From positions 1 to 64,000 of the forward strand of contig JAACZV010000010.1 of the NCBI GenBank assembly GCA_009996515.1: a stretch of DNA of 64,000 nt, in the 5' to 3' direction. Below, one piece after another: positions 42,636-51,333 of this stretch. The notes under the pieces are model-generated. The model saw only the letters and a list, made by a program, of their open reading frames with translations. It made no database searches and was not told where the DNA came from. Origin of the DNA: Comamonadaceae bacterium. Its GTDB lineage: Bacteria > Pseudomonadota > Gammaproteobacteria > Burkholderiales > Burkholderiaceae_C. Each line of letters begins with the position of its first letter. Position 1 is the stretch's first letter. Position numbers and translations under genes: made by a program.

Positions 42636-43832
42636 TCAAGTGGCCGGGCCGGCGGCGCCGACCAGGTCTTTGTACAGGGCCAGGTAGGTGCTCCAGACCT
42701 GGTGAATGTCGAATTCGTGCACGATGCGCTCGCGCTGGCGCGCGCCGAGGGCGCGTCGCTGCGCCGTGGTGAGCGTGGCCACGGTGATGACGCGCTCGGC
42801 CAGCGCCGCCGCATCCTGGACGGGTGCGATGCGCGCGTCATCGCCCAGGACGATGCGCGCGTCACCGCAGTCGGTGGACACCGCAGGCGTCTCGCACGCC
42901 ATCGCTTCGCCGAGCGCGTTGGGAAAGCCCTCGGCGCGCGACGAGAGGCAGAAGATGTCGAGTGCGCTCATGACCCGCGCGATGTCGCTGCGCTCGGCAT
43001 CCAGCACGAAGCGTCGGCTCAGGCCGGCTTCGGCGATGGCTGCCCGCAGCGCAGCGCTGTCGGGAATGCCGCGCCCGACCAGGACGAAACGCAGCGCCGG
43101 CACGCGGGCCGCGGCGATGGCCGCGGCGCGGATGAAGGTGGCGTGATCCTTCTGCGGATCAAGCCTTGCGACCAGGCCGACGGCGATCTCGCCATCGGCC
43201 AGGCCCCAGGCCGCGCGCGTCCGTGCCGCGCCGATCTCGTCGCGTGCAAAGTGCGCTGTGTCGAAGCCGTTGGGGATGACCCGGAAGCGGGATGCGTCGT
43301 AGCCGAAGCGGGCATGTGCCGGAATGGCGGCGTTCGCATTGCACAGGATGCGTGCCGGAATGTGGCGGGAGAGCAGGCCGCATGCGCGCACGACGGCGCG
43401 CGTGGCGCGGTCGATGTCCGCCCGCCCGAGGCCGGTCTGCCGGACATTCCAGACGACTCTGCGCCCGGCGCGCCAGGCCGCGAGACCGCCGAGCAGGTCG
43501 GCGTGATAGAGCCAGGTCTGCACGAGGGTGTGCGGCGGGGTGTGGGCCAGCAGCCGGGTGAGCCGGCTCAGGCAGGCGGGCAGCGAGGCGAGCCCGGTCG
43601 CGCCCAGCGCGTCGACGCGGATGCCGGCCGCGCTCAGCCGAGGACCGACCGTGCCGGTGCTGCGCAGCGAGACGACGCGGTGAACGACCTCCGGCGTCAT
43701 GGCGCGTGAGGTCAGGAGCAGCTTTTCCAGCATGGCTTCGGCGCCGCCCTGACTGAGGTCGGTGATGACATGCACCACCTCGAGCCCATCGGGCCGCGGC
43801 GGGCCGGGGGGGGCGTGCAGGTGCGGACTCAT
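42636..43832 (-). CDS. Glycosyltransferase family 4
   Basis: 398 residues. Starts with VVHVITDLSQGGAEAMLEKL, the classical GT4 acceptor-side motif, then QTWLYHADLLGGLAA, RFRVIPNGFD, VGLVARLDPQKDH, FVLVGRGIPD and SSRAEGFPNALGEAMACETP with E-x7-E. A retaining transferase of the locus 2 glycan; the sugar is unknown. The ATG at 43832 overlaps the stop of a newly recognised 58-codon frame. An in-frame GTG at 43847 is an alternative start. AsnB follows 11 bases downstream. Confidence 0.9.
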   Translation of the reverse strand: MSPHLHAPPGPPRPDGLEVVHVITDLSQGGAEAMLEKLLLTSRAMTPEVVHRVVSLRSTGTVGPRLSAAGIRVDALGATGLASLPACLSRLTRLLAHTPPHTLVQTWLYHADLLGGLAAWRAGRRVVWNVRQTGLGRADIDRATRAVVRACGLLSRHIPARILCNANAAIPAHARFGYDASRFRVIPNGFDTAHFARDEIGAARTRAAWGLADGEIAVGLVARLDPQKDHATFIRAAAIAAARVPALRFVLVGRGIPDSAALRAAIAEAGLSRRFVLDAERSDIARVMSALDIFCLSSRAEGFPNALGEAMACETPAVSTDCGDARIVLGDDARIAPVQDAAALAERVITVATLTTAQRRALGARQRERIVHEFDIHQVWSTYLALYKDLVGAAGPAT

Positions 43833-44005
43833 CGGCGGGCGGGCCACAGGCGACGCGATGGCAGGCCGCAGGCCGAGGGCAGGGGCGTGAACTCGCGTGC
43901 GAGCCCTTCCAGCGCCTCCAGGCGAGGGCGCATCGGCCCGCTGCGCAAACGGATGGATGGGACAGGGACGCCTTGTGCGAGGGCGGCGGTCGTCGCGACT
44001 GGCAT
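43829..44005 (-). CDS. Small coupled ORF (58 aa) between polymerase and glycosyltransferase genes
   Basis: The 172-base gap between the two genes is filled exactly by one frame. Its ATG shares a base with the polymerase stop (TGATG at 44003-44007) and its TGA overlaps the next ATG (ATGA at 43829-43832). About 79% of codons end in G or C, close to the neighbours. The product (MPVATTAALAQGVPVPSIRL at its start) is basic, Pro- and Arg-rich, has one Cys and no membrane helix or signal peptide. I recognise no family. Coupling on both sides argues for a real gene; shortness and lack of homology argue for caution. It could equally be a truncated relic. Confidence 0.5.
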   Translation of the reverse strand: MPVATTAALAQGVPVPSIRLRSGPMRPRLEALEGLAREFTPLPSACGLPSRRLWPARR

Positions 44006-45315
44006 CAGGCAGGCCTGGTCGCGCGCGGCAGCCGGAACCCGCTGCGCAGCCTGGCGAGCAGGCCGGGCGTCAGCGAGGTCATGATCCAGACCACCACGGC
44101 GAATTTGATGATGTTGGCGAAGTCCATCACCAGCAACTCACCGCCGAAGGACAGGGCCAGTGCCCGGGCCACGTAGGCGTAGAGCAGCAGGGCGAAGATG
44201 TTGTCTGGCCTGGCCGGGCGGTGCAGCCGCGCCATCAGCATGCCCAGCCCGAGGGGGATGATGAGGAAGAGGTAGGGGCTGGTGGACTCGATGTAGGAGC
44301 CGAGGTAGGTGTAGGTGTTGTAGTCCTGGTCCCGGTAGCTCGCGCCGGGATCGAAGAACTGCAGGTGGATGGAGGGCAGCTCCATCAGCGGCGGCTGGCC
44401 GATCAGATGCAGCAGCGAGTTGGCCATGTAGTAGAGCGGGCGGCTCAGATGCGTCGGGTAGAGGTCGAACAGTTCAGGGCTGTTCAGGTAAAAGTTCAGG
44501 CCTGCAATCGGGGCGCAGAGGTAGGAGGTGATGCCTTGCACCGCGGCGACCCAGAGGTCCCATTCGTTGATGTCTTCGGCGTAGGTGTAGTTGACGTAGC
44601 GAATCAGCGCGAGAAAGCCAAGGACGCCCCCGGCCAGGATGGGCAGGGTTCCCGAGCCGCGCAGGCGCCCGCCGTTCTTGGCGACGAGCACGACGCAGAA
44701 CGAGACGGCGAGGCTGGGGACGACGGATTTCGACCCGGTCAGCAGCCCGTAGCAGATGGCCAGCAGCAGCGCGACAAGGGTGATCAGGGTGCCCTTGACC
44801 TTCTGGCCCTGGAAGGCAACGAGCGACACCAGGGGCAGTGCGTAGGCGAAGGGTTGCAGGTTCTTCAACGGGCTGAAGTCCGTGACCTCCCCCTCGTTCT
44901 GCAGCGTCGCCAGTCGAATGGCAGCGATGAAGTTGATCTGGGAGTCTTCCGAGACCTCGCCCGCGAAGTGCTCGAAATAGGCCGGCAGGCAGGCCAGCAG
45001 GATGAGCACCCACAGGATGACGCCGGCGCGCAGGTAGCCGTTGCCCTGCGCGGGTGCCGAGTTGCCGGGCGCCGAAGGGCGGATGCTCGCCATCGAGCCG
45101 ATGAAGAAGGCCGCAGGGGCCAGCGTCAGCAGGATGATGGTCGCGAAGTCGACCGGGTAGAAGAGGTCTCCAGCCAGCCAGTACAGCGTGAGCACGAGGG
45201 CCCAGATGCCGCACAGCAGCGTCGCCGGGCCGTCGGCGCGTCCGGTGAGGCGCACGGACGCGTAGGCCAGGCCGGCCAAGATCAGGGCGCAGAACAGCGC
45301 GAAGTCGTAAACCAT
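44005..45315 (-). CDS. Polysaccharide repeat-unit polymerase, Wzy-like
   Basis: 436 residues with about 11-12 membrane helices and a large loop between them (residues about 285-350, YNTYTYLGSYIESTSPY), the hallmark topology of O-antigen or capsule polymerases. NYTYAEDINEWDLW and SLHLIGQPP-like segments have no fixed motif, since Wzy sequences diverge widely, so topology and context carry the call. It would join repeat units in the periplasm. The start is the ATG giving MVYDFALF. Confidence 0.75.
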   Translation of the reverse strand: MVYDFALFCALILAGLAYASVRLTGRADGPATLLCGIWALVLTLYWLAGDLFYPVDFATIILLTLAPAAFFIGSMASIRPSAPGNSAPAQGNGYLRAGVILWVLILLACLPAYFEHFAGEVSEDSQINFIAAIRLATLQNEGEVTDFSPLKNLQPFAYALPLVSLVAFQGQKVKGTLITLVALLLAICYGLLTGSKSVVPSLAVSFCVVLVAKNGGRLRGSGTLPILAGGVLGFLALIRYVNYTYAEDINEWDLWVAAVQGITSYLCAPIAGLNFYLNSPELFDLYPTHLSRPLYYMANSLLHLIGQPPLMELPSIHLQFFDPGASYRDQDYNTYTYLGSYIESTSPYLFLIIPLGLGMLMARLHRPARPDNIFALLLYAYVARALALSFGGELLVMDFANIIKFAVVVWIMTSLTPGLLARLRSGFRLPRATRPA

Positions 45316-45338
45316 GACGTCAGTACCTGGGCGCGGGG

Positions 45339-46772
45339 CTATGGATGGCGTTGCTGGATGAAGCGGGCGAATTCGTGGATGCCCAGATAGCCCGCGATGC
45401 CGGCGAGGGCGCACAGCGGCAGGCGAATCGGGACCGCGTCGACCAGGCTGTCAGGCGGCAGGGCCAGCAGTTGTGATCTGACGACCTGTATGCAGAACCA
45501 GCCGGCAAGCACCGCGACGGCACTTCGGGCGAAGTCGACTCCGATATTGTCGAACAGACGATCCAGTCGGCCGAACCAAAGACTCAGCCCGGCGCCCAAG
45601 CCGAAGGCGGCGGCCGAGGCGATGGCTGCGCCCCAGGCGCCGAAGCGCGGGATCAGCGCCAGGTTGAGCATGAGGTTGAGCCCCGCCATCAGGGCCGTCG
45701 TCGTGACATGCAGCCGCGTGGCGCGGCGCAGGTGGAGGGCAATGTCGAAACAGAAGGCGCGCATGCCGCTGCAGGCGACCGCGACGGCGACGGCCGGCAT
45801 GACGGCAGCCGCCTGCGCAGCCACCTGGGGGCCCAGCATCAGCGCGGCGATATCGGGCGCCAGGCCGGCGAACAGCAGTGCGCCCAGCGGCGCGAGGGTC
45901 AGGGTCGCCTTCCTCAGCGGGGCCAATGCTGCCTTGGCTGCGTCGATGCCGCCACGCTCCCAGGCCGCGATGACTCTTGGATACGCTGCCAGATAGAGGA
46001 CGTTCAGCACGGCACCCAGGATTTGCTGAATCAGGTCGAAGGCCGCGCCATAGGCTGCGACGGCGGCGGTGCCATGCCAGTGGTTGAGCATGAAGCGGTC
46101 GCTGGCATCGAGGATGGTGATCGATAGATAGGTCAGCGACAGCGGGAGCCCGAAGCGCAGCAGCTCCGGCGCGACGGCGGCGCGAGCCGACGTGCCCTCG
46201 TCCTGCGGGCCGGCCTTGCGTGCACCCAGCAGGGCAAGCGCGGCCGCGCTGCCGACCAGCGAGCCGGCCAGTGCGGCCGTGGCCAACCCGCCGCCCCAGA
46301 CCGCGGCCAGGCACAGGGCCAGGGCCAGCCAGGACCGTGAGGCCGTCAGCCAGCCGTAGCGCAAGGCATCCTGGCGTGAGTTCAGGAATTGCAGGTGCAG
46401 GCCGTGCATGCCCAGTGTCACGCCGAGGGCCGCGACCGTCAGCACGAAGCCGGCGGAGCCGGAGGCCGGCCAGTCCAGCGCGACCAGCAGCAGCGCGACC
46501 GCCAGCACGGCTGCGCCCACCACCCAGGCGCAGCGTCTAGCCGTGTCGAACAGCCTGCCAGGCCCTATCTCCTTTGAGCTGTGGAAGCGCCCCACCGACA
46601 CGGAAAGCCATTGGAAGCCCAAGGCGGCGATGACATTGGCCCCGGAAATGCCCAGCGCATAGCGCCCGTACTGGTCGGCGGGCAACCAGCGGGTCAGCAG
46701 CATCAGGCTCAGCAGCGCGACGACGCCGTTGCCCGCTCGGAACAGGAAATAGATGCCCGCATGTCGCAGCAC
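45339..46772 (-). CDS. Polysaccharide flippase, Wzx-like
   Basis: 477 residues with 13-14 predicted membrane helices. The pattern YFLFRAGNGVVALLSLMLLTRWLPADQYG is that of MOP-type flippases, and the central PLSLTYLSITILDASDRFML is well conserved in them. It is the most canonical of the three flippases here and probably the cognate one for the Wzy next to it. It begins with GTG at 46772 (codons for MLRHAGIY), 52 bases after the Wzz stop, the widest gap in the whole 25-kb run. Confidence 0.85.
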   Translation of the reverse strand: MLRHAGIYFLFRAGNGVVALLSLMLLTRWLPADQYGRYALGISGANVIAALGFQWLSVSVGRFHSSKEIGPGRLFDTARRCAWVVGAAVLAVALLLVALDWPASGSAGFVLTVAALGVTLGMHGLHLQFLNSRQDALRYGWLTASRSWLALALCLAAVWGGGLATAALAGSLVGSAAALALLGARKAGPQDEGTSARAAVAPELLRFGLPLSLTYLSITILDASDRFMLNHWHGTAAVAAYGAAFDLIQQILGAVLNVLYLAAYPRVIAAWERGGIDAAKAALAPLRKATLTLAPLGALLFAGLAPDIAALMLGPQVAAQAAAVMPAVAVAVACSGMRAFCFDIALHLRRATRLHVTTTALMAGLNLMLNLALIPRFGAWGAAIASAAAFGLGAGLSLWFGRLDRLFDNIGVDFARSAVAVLAGWFCIQVVRSQLLALPPDSLVDAVPIRLPLCALAGIAGYLGIHEFARFIQQRHP

Positions 46773-46824
46773 GAAACCGCCCGATCCGCGCCAGCGTCAA
46801 GTCAGTGCAACGCGACCAGGGCGC

Positions 46825-47904
46825 TCAGGCCGCCGGCGCGGTGAGCGACTTCAGGTGTTGGCGCCGGTACCAGAAGCAGGCCAGCAGGAAACCGCCGAAC
46901 ATCGCGCCCAGCGCGATGACGCTGCGCTTGGGTTTGCTCTTGCGCTCCGGCGGCGTCGCGACATCGATGACCTGGAAGACGTTGGACTCGCGGCTTTCGT
47001 CGACCTTGGCGACCTCGAACTGGCGCGCGATGATCTCGAACAGGGTTTCCTGGTATTTGTAGTCCCGATAGCTCGAGATGTAGTCCTGGCCGGAGGACTC
47101 GCCCTGCGGTCGCTCCAGCTTGGCCAGTTGCTCGCGCAGACCGGCAACGACGCCCAGCTGCATCTGCACTTCACCGGCGGAATCGCTGAGGCCGCGCCTC
47201 AGGGCCTGCAGCTTGACCTCGGCTGCGGTCGCCTGCGCCTGCAGCTTGGCATAGGCTTCGGCCGCCGCCTTGGGTTCGGCCTTGAGTGCGCCCGGGTTGA
47301 AGCCAGTCTTCTGCAGTGCGCGCTGGGCTTGTTGTAGCCGTTCCTGGGTCAGCTTCAGCTGCTTCTCGAAGAAGGCGCGGCGCTGCTGGGCCTCCGTCAG
47401 GCTCAGGTGCTCCGAGAGTTCGCGCAGCTCCTGCAGATAGCTGTTGGCCATGTCGGCCGCTCGCTGCGGGTCACGATCATCCACCTCGATGGTGATGATG
47501 TTGTCCTTCTTGCCCAGCCCGAAACGGGCGTTGGTGGCCAGTTCCTTGCGGGCGTCCATCTTGTACTTGACGTCGTAAACCTCGACGAGCTTGAACTTGT
47601 CGATGATGCGGTTCGAGACGGTGGCGCTTTGCAGCAGGCCCACGTACTGGTCCCCCGGGCTCTTGACGCCCGCCACGGCGCCGGCCAGGCCCGACAGGGC
47701 GCCGAGGGAGGCCAAGGCCGCCCCCGCCAGCCCCTGCTGGGGCTGAGGGGTGATGAAGGTTGTGCGTGCGGTGAACCAGGGCGAGATCAGGAAGCTGCCT
47801 GCCGCGCCAAGCGCGCCGGCGGCAATGGTTGCCGCGGCGATCGCCCGCCAGTGCGGGGCGAGGATGCGGGGCAGGGACTCGGTCGGGACGTCGTGGGTGG
47901 TCAT
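46825..47904 (-). CDS. Chain-length determinant protein, Wzz family
   Basis: 359 residues. Membrane helices near both ends (about 23-42 and 325-345) enclose a long periplasmic, coiled-coil-rich region (about 130-290, SEHLSLTEAQQRRAFFEKQL), as in polysaccharide co-polymerases. It has no cytoplasmic tyrosine-kinase domain, and no separate kinase or phosphatase is present nearby. It should set glycan chain length together with Wzy. It follows the export gene by 13 bases. Confidence 0.88.
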   Translation of the reverse strand: MTTHDVPTESLPRILAPHWRAIAAATIAAGALGAAGSFLISPWFTARTTFITPQPQQGLAGAALASLGALSGLAGAVAGVKSPGDQYVGLLQSATVSNRIIDKFKLVEVYDVKYKMDARKELATNARFGLGKKDNIITIEVDDRDPQRAADMANSYLQELRELSEHLSLTEAQQRRAFFEKQLKLTQERLQQAQRALQKTGFNPGALKAEPKAAAEAYAKLQAQATAAEVKLQALRRGLSDSAGEVQMQLGVVAGLREQLAKLERPQGESSGQDYISSYRDYKYQETLFEIIARQFEVAKVDESRESNVFQVIDVATPPERKSKPKRSVIALGAMFGGFLLACFWYRRQHLKSLTAPAA

Positions 47905-47917
47905 GGCTTTGCTGAAA

Positions 47918-49933
47918 CTAGTTCTTCAGGGAATTCAGCGCCGCCGCACCCAGGCCGAACTGGTACAGGATCTGCGTCCATTCCTTCGCCTCCTGGCTGA
48001 AGGTGACCTTGGTCAGGTCCTCTGGCACGAAGATGGTGTCGCCAGGCTGGGCGCTGACGGCCGACAGACCTGACCCCGAGCTGAACCAGCCGCTGCTTTG
48101 CTGCCGGGAGCTGACGACGTTGCCGTTGGCGCGGATGACGAAGGTGCTGCCGGCGTCGGCGCCGCGGGTCGGGCCGCCCGCCAGGCGCAGCATGTCGTCG
48201 ACGCTGGCGCCCTGGCTGTAGGCGTAGCTGCCGGTGTTGTAGACGCTGCCGAACACGCCCACGGTGGTCGGGCGGGACGGGATGGTGAGGCGGTCACCGT
48301 CCTCGACGGCCAGCTCGGGCAGGCTGCTGGCCGTGGGTGCGATCTGCAGCACGACGCGGCCGGTGAGCTTGACGGCGCGCAGGCGATCAATGAGTCGCCC
48401 GGAGGCCTGGCCCCGGTTGCTCTGGGTGGTGGGGTCGTCGGCCGTTGTGGGGGCGCGCGGCTTGACCATGACGCGGGCGAACTCGCCTTCCAGGTCGCGC
48501 AGCGCCCGGTCGTACTGGGCCTGCTGGGCGACGCGAACGCTTTCGCGGCTGAGTTCGGTGCCGTAGATGAAGGCCGCCGGCGTCAGGCCGCCCGCCGCCT
48601 TGATCACGTCACTCAGCGTGCTGTTGGGGGGCAGGATGTACTCGCCGGGCCTTTGCACTTCGCCATCCACGCGAACGCGCTTGTTCTGCCTGTACTGCGG
48701 CAGCAGGGTGTCGAGCGCATTGAAGGCGCGCACCACGTCGCCGCCCTGCAGCGCCAGGTTGCCCTGTTGCGGCAGCTGGATTTCGGTCACGCGGCCGTCG
48801 TTGCGCTTGGCCATGCTTTCTATGGCCACCCGCCCGCGTTCGGCCGCGGCGCTCAGGCCGCCGCCCATCAGCATCAGGTCGTTGACCGTCTCGCCGGCCT
48901 TGAGCTCGAAGATGGCTTGGCGGTTGACGCTGCCAATCAGCGCCACCTGCGGGCCGACGGGGCCGATATGAACGACGTCGTCCGCCTGCAGCAGCCGGTC
49001 CCCGCTCTTGTCGCCGCGCAGCAGCAGGTCATAGAGGTCGAAGCTGCTGACCAGCTTGCCGCCGCGCCGCAGTTCGAGGTTGCGGAAGCTGCCCGAGGCC
49101 GACGGTCCCCCCGCCTGGATCAGCGCGTTGACGATGGTCGACAGGCTGCTGACCGTGTAGGCGCCAGGGCGCTGGGTGAAGCCGGTCACGTAGATGCGGA
49201 TGCTGCGCAGCTTGCCCAGCGAGGCGCTGAGCCGGTAGTTGCGAAACACCTGGCCGACACGCTGTTCGAGGGTGGTGTTCAGATCGGCATAGCGCACGCC
49301 GGCCACCAGCACGGGGCCCACGCGCGGAATGTTGATACGGCCGGCGCGGTCGACGGTCAGCCTCAGATCGGCCTCGACGGCCCCCCAGATCGTGACCAGC
49401 ACTTCGTCGCCGACGCTGACCACATAGTCCGACGGAATCTGGGCGGAGATCTCGCCCATCGACGCCGGGCCCGAGCGCTGCTGCAGTTGCTGCTGCTGTT
49501 GCTGCAACTCGTAGGGCTGGGGCAGTGCGGGCGTCATCAGTTCGGCGCCGAAGCGCTTGATCTCGACGTCGTCACCCACCGCGCGCTGCACGTAGCGCTC
49601 GAACTCGGTCTGCTGCGCGGCACGGGCCGCCAGCTGCTCGCGGGTCAAGGGCTGGCCCGGAATCGGCTGCAGCAGCATCTGCAACTGCAGCAGCAGCTGT
49701 TGCTGCTGTTGGAGCACCGTTTCTCGCTGGGAAGGGGTGAGCGGTGCCGTGCTCTGCATGTCGGCACTGCTGTTGCTGCCCTGGCGGTTCGGAACCAGCA
49801 GGCGCACCGGGCCTATGGACGTCGGATCGTTGCTCTCTTCAGCCGCGAGGGCCGAGCCCGCCTGCAGGCCCAGCATGGCAGCCAAGGCCATTGCGGCTGC
49901 ACGCTTCCACATGGAGGTGCGGCGCGCGCCCAT
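47918..49933 (-). CDS. Polysaccharide export outer-membrane protein, Wza/SLBB family
   Basis: 671 residues. Signal peptide at about residues 8-31 (KRAAAMALAAMLGLQAGSALA), then a Gln-rich helical stretch (about 60-155), a polysaccharide-export domain (about 165-250, SDYVVSVGDEVLVTIWGAVE) and at least three SLBB repeats (about 260-345, 435-520, 555-620). No lipobox Cys is seen, unlike E. coli Wza; the long Gln-rich part resembles longer export proteins of betaproteobacteria. The start is placed at 49933. An ATG 18 codons upstream (49987) is rejected because the extra segment has codons unlike the gene. First gene of the 23-gene run. Confidence 0.88.
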   Translation of the reverse strand: MGARRTSMWKRAAAMALAAMLGLQAGSALAAEESNDPTSIGPVRLLVPNRQGSNSSADMQSTAPLTPSQRETVLQQQQQLLLQLQMLLQPIPGQPLTREQLAARAAQQTEFERYVQRAVGDDVEIKRFGAELMTPALPQPYELQQQQQQLQQRSGPASMGEISAQIPSDYVVSVGDEVLVTIWGAVEADLRLTVDRAGRINIPRVGPVLVAGVRYADLNTTLEQRVGQVFRNYRLSASLGKLRSIRIYVTGFTQRPGAYTVSSLSTIVNALIQAGGPSASGSFRNLELRRGGKLVSSFDLYDLLLRGDKSGDRLLQADDVVHIGPVGPQVALIGSVNRQAIFELKAGETVNDLMLMGGGLSAAAERGRVAIESMAKRNDGRVTEIQLPQQGNLALQGGDVVRAFNALDTLLPQYRQNKRVRVDGEVQRPGEYILPPNSTLSDVIKAAGGLTPAAFIYGTELSRESVRVAQQAQYDRALRDLEGEFARVMVKPRAPTTADDPTTQSNRGQASGRLIDRLRAVKLTGRVVLQIAPTASSLPELAVEDGDRLTIPSRPTTVGVFGSVYNTGSYAYSQGASVDDMLRLAGGPTRGADAGSTFVIRANGNVVSSRQQSSGWFSSGSGLSAVSAQPGDTIFVPEDLTKVTFSQEAKEWTQILYQFGLGAAALNSLKN

Positions 49934-50056
49934 GTCTTGCCGCCCAGTCAAAAAAGGTGTTCGGTCCCTAGGCGCGCAGATATTCATTGACGAAGCTCGT
50001 ATGGTTTGACTATCGACGCGTTGCAGTGAGCGTCGACATGGGCGAAAGCGGCGCGG

Positions 50057-50062
50057 ATTCTA
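50057..50062 (-). promoter_or_regulatory. -10-like box TAGAAT upstream of wza
   Basis: On the minus strand TAGAAT lies about 124 bases before the chosen wza start, inside the 242-base divergent gap (49934-50175). It is a candidate for the promoter of the whole glycan-secretion run. No convincing -35 is visible. The plus-strand side of the gap contains TACACT at 50106-50111, a possible -10 for the WecA-type gene. Confidence 0.35.
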
Positions 50063-50175
50063 GCCAAGCCGCCATGCGTCTCCGGGCTGCGCAGGGGGCA
50101 CTGGCTACACTTGACGCTTCGGGTCAAAAGGCGGGCCGCCCGCCGGATATTGCTGCCCGTGGCCCGCCGAACCGC

Positions 50176-51306
50176 ATGCTTCCTATCCTCGCCCTGAGCT
50201 TCGCCATTGCGGCGGCAGCGACCCTCCTCATCATCCGTTCATCGCACCTGCATGGGGCGCTGTCGGCCGACCATGATCTGTCCGGCCCTCAGAAATTCCA
50301 CTCGCGGCCGGTGCCGCGAATCGGCGGGTTGGCCATCTTTGCGGGCTTCACCATCGGCACCATGGTGCTGGCCTGGCGCTTTCCGGCCATGCGTCACATG
50401 GCTGTCGTGCTGCTGGCCTGCAGCATCCCCGCCTTCGCCTCCGGCGTCATCGAAGACCTGACCAAGCGCGTCAGTCCGTCGCGCCGGATGCTGGCGACGC
50501 TGCTGGCGGCCGCGCTGGGTGCCTGGCTGCTGGGAGCGCAGATCAAGCAGACCGCCATTCCCGGACTGGATTTCATCGCCGGCACCACGCTGGGGGGCTG
50601 TCTGCTCGCGCTGCTCGTCGTCAGTGGCGTGTCGAATTCGATCAACATCATCGACGGCATGAACGGCCTGGCCTCGATGTGCTCGGCCATCATGCTGGCC
50701 GGCCTGGCCTATGTGGCGTTGCAGGCGGGCGATCAGTTCATCGCGGCCGTGGCCATCGCCGTCATCGGTGCGGTGCTGGGTTTCTTCATGTGGAACTATC
50801 CCCACGGCCTGATCTTCCTCGGCGACGGCGGCGCCTATTTCATCGGCTTCATCCTGTCGGAGTTGGCCATCCTGCTGCTGGTGCGCAACCCCGCCGTCTC
50901 GCCGATGTTCCCCTTGCTGCTCTGCGCCTATCCGGTCTGGGAGACGGTGTTTTCGATGTATCGCCGCAAGGTGGTGCGCGGCCGGCCGGTCGGCATGCCG
51001 GACGGCATCCACCTGCACAGCCTGATCTACCGCCGGCTGATGCGCTGGGCCCTGGGCAGCAAGGACGCCGCCGTGCTCACGCGCCGCAACGCCATGACAG
51101 CGCCCTACCTCTGGGTGCTGTGCAGCCTGTCGGTCGTGCCGGCCACGATCTGGTGGGATGACACCGCGATGCTGCAGGTCATCCTGGGCCTGTTTGTGCT
51201 GTTCTATGTGCTGCTGTACTGGCGCATCGTCCGCTTCCGCACGCCGCGCTGGATGGTGCTGCATTCGCGCGCTGAATCCCGGCCGCCCGTGACCCGGTCG
51301 GAGTAG
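50176..51306 (+). CDS. Undecaprenyl-phosphate sugar-1-phosphate transferase, WecA/MraY family
   Basis: 376 residues with about 10-11 membrane helices. The family's cytoplasmic-loop motifs are all present: SGPQKFHSRPVPRIGG (36-51), VIEDLTKRV (91-99), NIIDGMNGLASM (157-168), FLGDGGAYFIG (214-224) and a variant HIHH motif, DGIHLHSL (276-283). It transfers a sugar-1-phosphate, probably GlcNAc or a derivative, to undecaprenyl phosphate and so starts the locus 2 glycan. The ATG at 50176 is chosen; an earlier in-frame ATG adds 63 residues without membrane or family features. Divergent from wza. Confidence 0.9.
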   Translation: MLPILALSFAIAAAATLLIIRSSHLHGALSADHDLSGPQKFHSRPVPRIGGLAIFAGFTIGTMVLAWRFPAMRHMAVVLLACSIPAFASGVIEDLTKRVSPSRRMLATLLAAALGAWLLGAQIKQTAIPGLDFIAGTTLGGCLLALLVVSGVSNSINIIDGMNGLASMCSAIMLAGLAYVALQAGDQFIAAVAIAVIGAVLGFFMWNYPHGLIFLGDGGAYFIGFILSELAILLLVRNPAVSPMFPLLLCAYPVWETVFSMYRRKVVRGRPVGMPDGIHLHSLIYRRLMRWALGSKDAAVLTRRNAMTAPYLWVLCSLSVVPATIWWDDTAMLQVILGLFVLFYVLLYWRIVRFRTPRWMVLHSRAESRPPVTRSE

Positions 51307-51321
51307 CTTCGGGTCATCCGG

Positions 51322-51327
51322 GATAAT
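51322..51327 (+). promoter_or_regulatory. -10-like box GATAAT before rhlE
   Basis: GATAAT ends six bases before the ATG at 51334, the same spacing as the box before the hydroxylase at 1547. No ribosome site precedes this ATG. Candidate leaderless start. Confidence 0.45.
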
Positions 51328-51333
51328 CACCGG

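Noticed and set aside
49934-49987. An 18-codon N-terminal extension of the polysaccharide export protein
   Set aside because: It uses codons such as AAT, TTT and ACA that the gene otherwise avoids, and places extra residues before a normal signal peptide.
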